DNA of 64,000 bases, taken from contig NZ_JAQZAL010000006.1 of the NCBI RefSeq assembly GCF_028737205.1, positions 124,001 through 188,000 on the forward strand, in the 5' to 3' direction. Positions within the stretch are counted from its first letter, which is position 1; each line of letters opens with the position of its first letter. The notes under the pieces were generated by a model. That model did not search any database. It was not told where the DNA came from and saw nothing but the letters and a program-made list of their open reading frames with translations. The DNA is from Actinomycetospora lutea (GTDB lineage Bacteria; Actinomycetota; Actinomycetes; Mycobacteriales; Pseudonocardiaceae). Below are positions 61,435 to 64,000 of the stretch, piece by piece. The position numbers were made by a program, and so were the translations under genes.

Positions 61435-63198
61435 TCAGTCGTCGTCGCCGAGGAGGCCGCCGACGGTGTCGCCGACGGCGTCGGTGGCGTCCTCGACCGC
61501 CTCGCCCGTGTCCTCGACGCCGGAGGACACGGACTCGACCGTGTCGTCCACCGCGTCGCCCACCGCGTCGGTGGTGTCCTCGACGTCCTCGCTCGCGTCC
61601 TCGACCGACGAGGAGACGGAGTCGGCGGTGTCGTCCACGGACTCGCTCACCGCGTCGGTGGTGTCCTCCACGACCCGCGAGGTCGTGCGGCCGACGGCGG
61701 GGACGTCGTCGACGGCGTCCCCGGCGGCCCGGCCGGTGTCGCGCACCGCGCCGGTGACGGTGCCGGTGGCGGGCTCGACGACCTCCTGGGCGGCGTTCCG
61801 CAGGGTCGCGCCGACCGTGTCGCCGGTGTCGCGCACGGCGCCGGTGACGGTGCCGGTGGCCGGGGCGACGACCTCCCGGGCCGTGTTCTGCAGCGTCGTG
61901 CCCACGGTCCGCCCGGTGTCGCGCAGCAGGCCGGACGTCGTACCCCCCAGGGGCGCGACGACCTGGTGCTCGACCGTGCCGACCGTGGTGCCGACGCCGT
62001 CCACCGTGGCGCCCAGGCCGCTCCCCACGTGGCGGACGGTGGTGTCGACGCCGCCGGTGAGCCCTCCGACGGTCGTGCCGACCCCGGCGACGGTGGTGCC
62101 GAGACCCGACCCGACGTCGTCGACCGTGTCCCCGACGCCGTCCCCGAGGTCGGGGACGAGGCCACCGCCGCCCGTGTCGCCGCCACCGCCGCCGCCACCG
62201 CCGGGTGCGCCGCCACCGGTGCCGCCGCCACCGCCGGGGACGAGGACCGGCCCGGCATCGGGAGCTCCCCCGCCGGCGGCACCGGGCGCACCCGCACCCG
62301 GTGCCGCGGCGCCGGGGAGCACGCCCGCCGAGCCGGCCGCGAGGGGACCGGGCGCTCCGGCGGGCCCGGTGCCGCCGGGCGCGCCGAGGCCGAGGTCGCT
62401 GATCGCGGCGCTGAGGGCGACACCACCGGGGACGGCGACGCCGCCGGCCGTGGTGTCGAGCACCGACCCCGCGCCGCCGGGCAGGCCGGGGACCTGGGCG
62501 ACGCCGGGCGGCAGGGCCTGCGGGTCGCCCGGGTAGGGCACGTCCTGGATCGGCAGGCCGGGCAGCGGCATGCCGGCGAGGCTCGCGATCGTGCCCGCCA
62601 CCAGGAACGCGCCCGTGCTCGCGCCCAGCGCCCGGCTGCGGCCGACGCGGAACGGGTTGGTGCGCCGGCGCGCCGTGCGTCCGGGCGTCGGCTGGGGACG
62701 CACCGGCACGGCGCGGGGCGGGCGGGGCCGGGGCGCGGACGGACGGGGACGGGCCGCGTCGGGAGCGGCGGCACCGTCCTGCGCCTCGGCGGCCTCGAGG
62801 GCAGCGGCGAAGGCGAGGGCCCGGAGCTCGTCGGCGTCGGGGGCGGCCCCGGTCGTCGCGGTGACGACCTCCTCGGCGGGCCCGGCCTGCTCCGGCGCGA
62901 CCGCGGGCTGCGGACCGGTCAGCCGGGCGAGGATCTCCGAGACCGGGATGCCGCCGGTGTGGCGGGCCTCGACCCGGGCCGGTACCGGTGGCAGGTCGTC
63001 GGCGGGCCGCCGGGGCACCGGGACGAGGTCGGTCCCGTGCTCGCCGGTGTCCGCGCCCGGGGCCTGCACCGTCTCGACGCCGTCCGAGTCGACGTCATCG
63101 GGCAGCGCGGGCGGGGGGACGGTCGGCGGGACCAGCAAGGTGCCGGTGGTCTCGCCCGGGTCGTCGAACCACGCGTGCCGCCCGCCGCGCTCGTTCAT
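61435..63198 (-). CDS. Large repetitive membrane-anchored protein
   Basis: A 587-residue low-complexity protein. Residues 1-185 are acidic then Pro/Arg-rich and probably cytoplasmic; one hydrophobic segment (about 200-222, LGASTGAFLVAGTIASLAGM) follows basic RRTNPFRVGRSR. A Gly/Pro/Ala-rich linker runs to about 360. From there to the end are degenerate 11-residue Val/Asp/Thr repeats such as VGTTVGGLTGGVDTTVRHVG and DAVDDTVESVSSGVEDTGEA, which would form long amphipathic helices like apolipoprotein or LEA proteins. No enzyme motif. Possibly a surface stalk or envelope-stress protein. Confidence 0.7.
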   Translation of the reverse strand: MNERGGRHAWFDDPGETTGTLLVPPTVPPPALPDDVDSDGVETVQAPGADTGEHGTDLVPVPRRPADDLPPVPARVEARHTGGIPVSEILARLTGPQPAVAPEQAGPAEEVVTATTGAAPDADELRALAFAAALEAAEAQDGAAAPDAARPRPSAPRPRPPRAVPVRPQPTPGRTARRRTNPFRVGRSRALGASTGAFLVAGTIASLAGMPLPGLPIQDVPYPGDPQALPPGVAQVPGLPGGAGSVLDTTAGGVAVPGGVALSAAISDLGLGAPGGTGPAGAPGPLAAGSAGVLPGAAAPGAGAPGAAGGGAPDAGPVLVPGGGGGTGGGAPGGGGGGGGDTGGGGLVPDLGDGVGDTVDDVGSGLGTTVAGVGTTVGGLTGGVDTTVRHVGSGLGATVDGVGTTVGTVEHQVVAPLGGTTSGLLRDTGRTVGTTLQNTAREVVAPATGTVTGAVRDTGDTVGATLRNAAQEVVEPATGTVTGAVRDTGRAAGDAVDDVPAVGRTTSRVVEDTTDAVSESVDDTADSVSSSVEDASEDVEDTTDAVGDAVDDTVESVSSGVEDTGEAVEDATDAVGDTVGGLLGDDD

Positions 63199-63453
63199 CT
63201 CGTCCGTGCTCCTCGTCCGCTGCGTCCGGCGTCCCCGACCGGTGACCTCGTCCCCACTCCGCGTAGGGGAATAGCTACTCGGACGTCACCCGACGGGGGA
63301 GAGGTCGTCCGGGGGACGAGTGGCCATCGTTCGTGTTCCGTCGCCCAACGGGCATGTCGGCAGGGCCGACCGGGGACGGACGAAATCAGCCGTTCGCTGG
63401 ACGGACAGTTGAGCGGTCATGCACCGTCGGGCGCGGTGAGCGGACCGTCCGGC

Positions 63454-63771
63454 TCAGCGTGGGGGCGCGGCGAGGCGCTTGCGGGCGCCCTGGAGCTGGT
63501 TCGTCGCGACGAGGCCGACCCCGCCGCCGACGAGCAGCGCGATGACGTCGAGCGGGATGCCGCCACCCGTGAGGAGTAGTGCGACGAGCGCCCCGAGGGC
63601 GAGGCCGCCCGCGGCGGGCAGCCGCTTGCGCGCGTCGGTCGCGAGGTGCGAGGCCCCCGGGCGCTTGGAGGCCACCGACGAGATCATGAGCAGGTAGCCG
63701 CCGTAGCCGACGGCGGCGAGCAGGCTGAGCACCGTGACGATCGTGGCGATCAGGTCGATGACCGTTCCCAT
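63454..63771 (-). CDS. Small membrane protein
   Basis: A 105-residue protein with three hydrophobic segments: IATIVTVLSLLAAVGYGGYL, GGLALGALVALLLTGGGIP and IALLVGGGVGLVATNQLQ, separated by a basic loop (ATDARKRLP) and ended by basic residues. The ATG at 63771 is the plausible start. It is separated from the repetitive protein by 255 bases in which I saw nothing certain, and follows a partial gene on the same strand. Function unknown. Confidence 0.7.
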   Translation of the reverse strand: MGTVIDLIATIVTVLSLLAAVGYGGYLLMISSVASKRPGASHLATDARKRLPAAGGLALGALVALLLTGGGIPLDVIALLVGGGVGLVATNQLQGARKRLAAPPR

Positions 63772-63874
63772 GACACCAGGGTGCCACCATCGCCGTGTGG
63801 TCGGTGCTCGCCGCGACCCCGGTGTTGTTCGGGGTGGCGGCTCAGGGCCCGGCGGGTCGGGCTCGGGGCCGGCG

Positions 63875-64000
63875 TCAGCTCCGCCCGCCCAGCCGGCCCC
63901 GGCCGAGGCGCAGGAGCAGCATGCCGAGCTCGCGGCCCTCGGCGCCGAGCGCGCGGAAGCGGGCGAGCACGGCCATCTCGCGGTTGTAGACGATGCGCGG
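63875..64000 (-). CDS. C-terminus of an unrecognised protein, cut by window end
   Basis: The last 41 residues of a minus-strand gene are visible in frame from the window edge: RIVYNREMAVLARFRALGAE then leucine- and arginine-rich sequence to the TGA stop. The composition is that of a real coding end and no competing frame is better. Too short to assign; the gene continues beyond base 64000. Confidence 0.55.
   Translation of the reverse strand, partial: PRIVYNREMAVLARFRALGAEGRELGMLLLRLGRGRLGGRS

Noticed and set aside
61966-63579. 537-codon plus-strand frame opposite the repetitive protein
   Set aside because: Arises from repetitive GC-rich codons; Arg/Gly/Ala-only sequence with no domain. The minus-strand frame has a membrane span and ordered repeats.

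Overview
The window is very GC-rich, uses many GTG starts and packs genes into operons joined by 4-base ATGA/GTGA overlaps. Its core order (glmS, nnrDE, alr, tsaE, tsaB, rimI, groES, groEL1, whiB3-like, bldM-like, sigD-like, rsdA-like, DUF5319, guaB, guaB3, later guaA) is the conserved actinobacterial chromosome backbone. A Pseudonocardia-like member of the Pseudonocardiaceae is my best guess, by inference. I saw no mobile element, CRISPR array, rRNA or tRNA.

Layout. 1-14.8 kb is housekeeping: cell-wall precursor genes, metabolite repair, part of the t6A tRNA pathway (tsaD is missing from its usual place), a CIRCE-controlled chaperonin operon, developmental or stress regulators, and IMP dehydrogenase plus its GuaB3 paralogue. 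14.8-21.8 kb holds a large LuxR-type ATPase regulator followed by a small protein, a membrane protein and a self-sufficient CYP102-type P450-reductase fusion. 21.9-27.9 kb is a compact fructose phosphotransferase system with HPr, EIIA, EIIBC, 1-phosphofructokinase and DeoR regulator on one strand and enzyme I divergent. An RtcB RNA ligase follows.

29.2-38.9 kb is an accessory block. One part is a probable dihydroxybenzoate (gamma-resorcylate/resorcinol-like) catabolic locus: FAD hydroxylase, MFS importer and IclR regulator, divergent from a decarboxylase and a maleylacetate reductase. The other parts are a TetR/P450 pair and a PadR/FAD-monooxygenase pair. The MFS gene and the small P450 each carry a single-base frameshift. 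guaA and an aminotransferase sit at 39-41.8 kb.

42-55.9 kb is nitrogen and amine catabolism: an FAD monooxygenase, a four-gene operon with a fused UreAB, a divergent UreC, a YtcJ-like amidohydrolase and an MHS transporter facing a PucR regulator, then IclR/APC permease divergent from APC permease/copper amine oxidase. 55.9-64 kb is envelope signalling: two divergent PspC-domain loci (one a sensor kinase with its NarL-type regulator), a Ser/Thr kinase with a His/Asp-rich tail, a large repetitive membrane-anchored protein and small membrane proteins.

Non-coding structure is rich. Near-perfect hairpins separate several convergent gene pairs, paired operators lie in divergent promoters, and a short dispersed GC-rich repeat is found inside four coding regions and as a tandem pair upstream of the aminotransferase gene.
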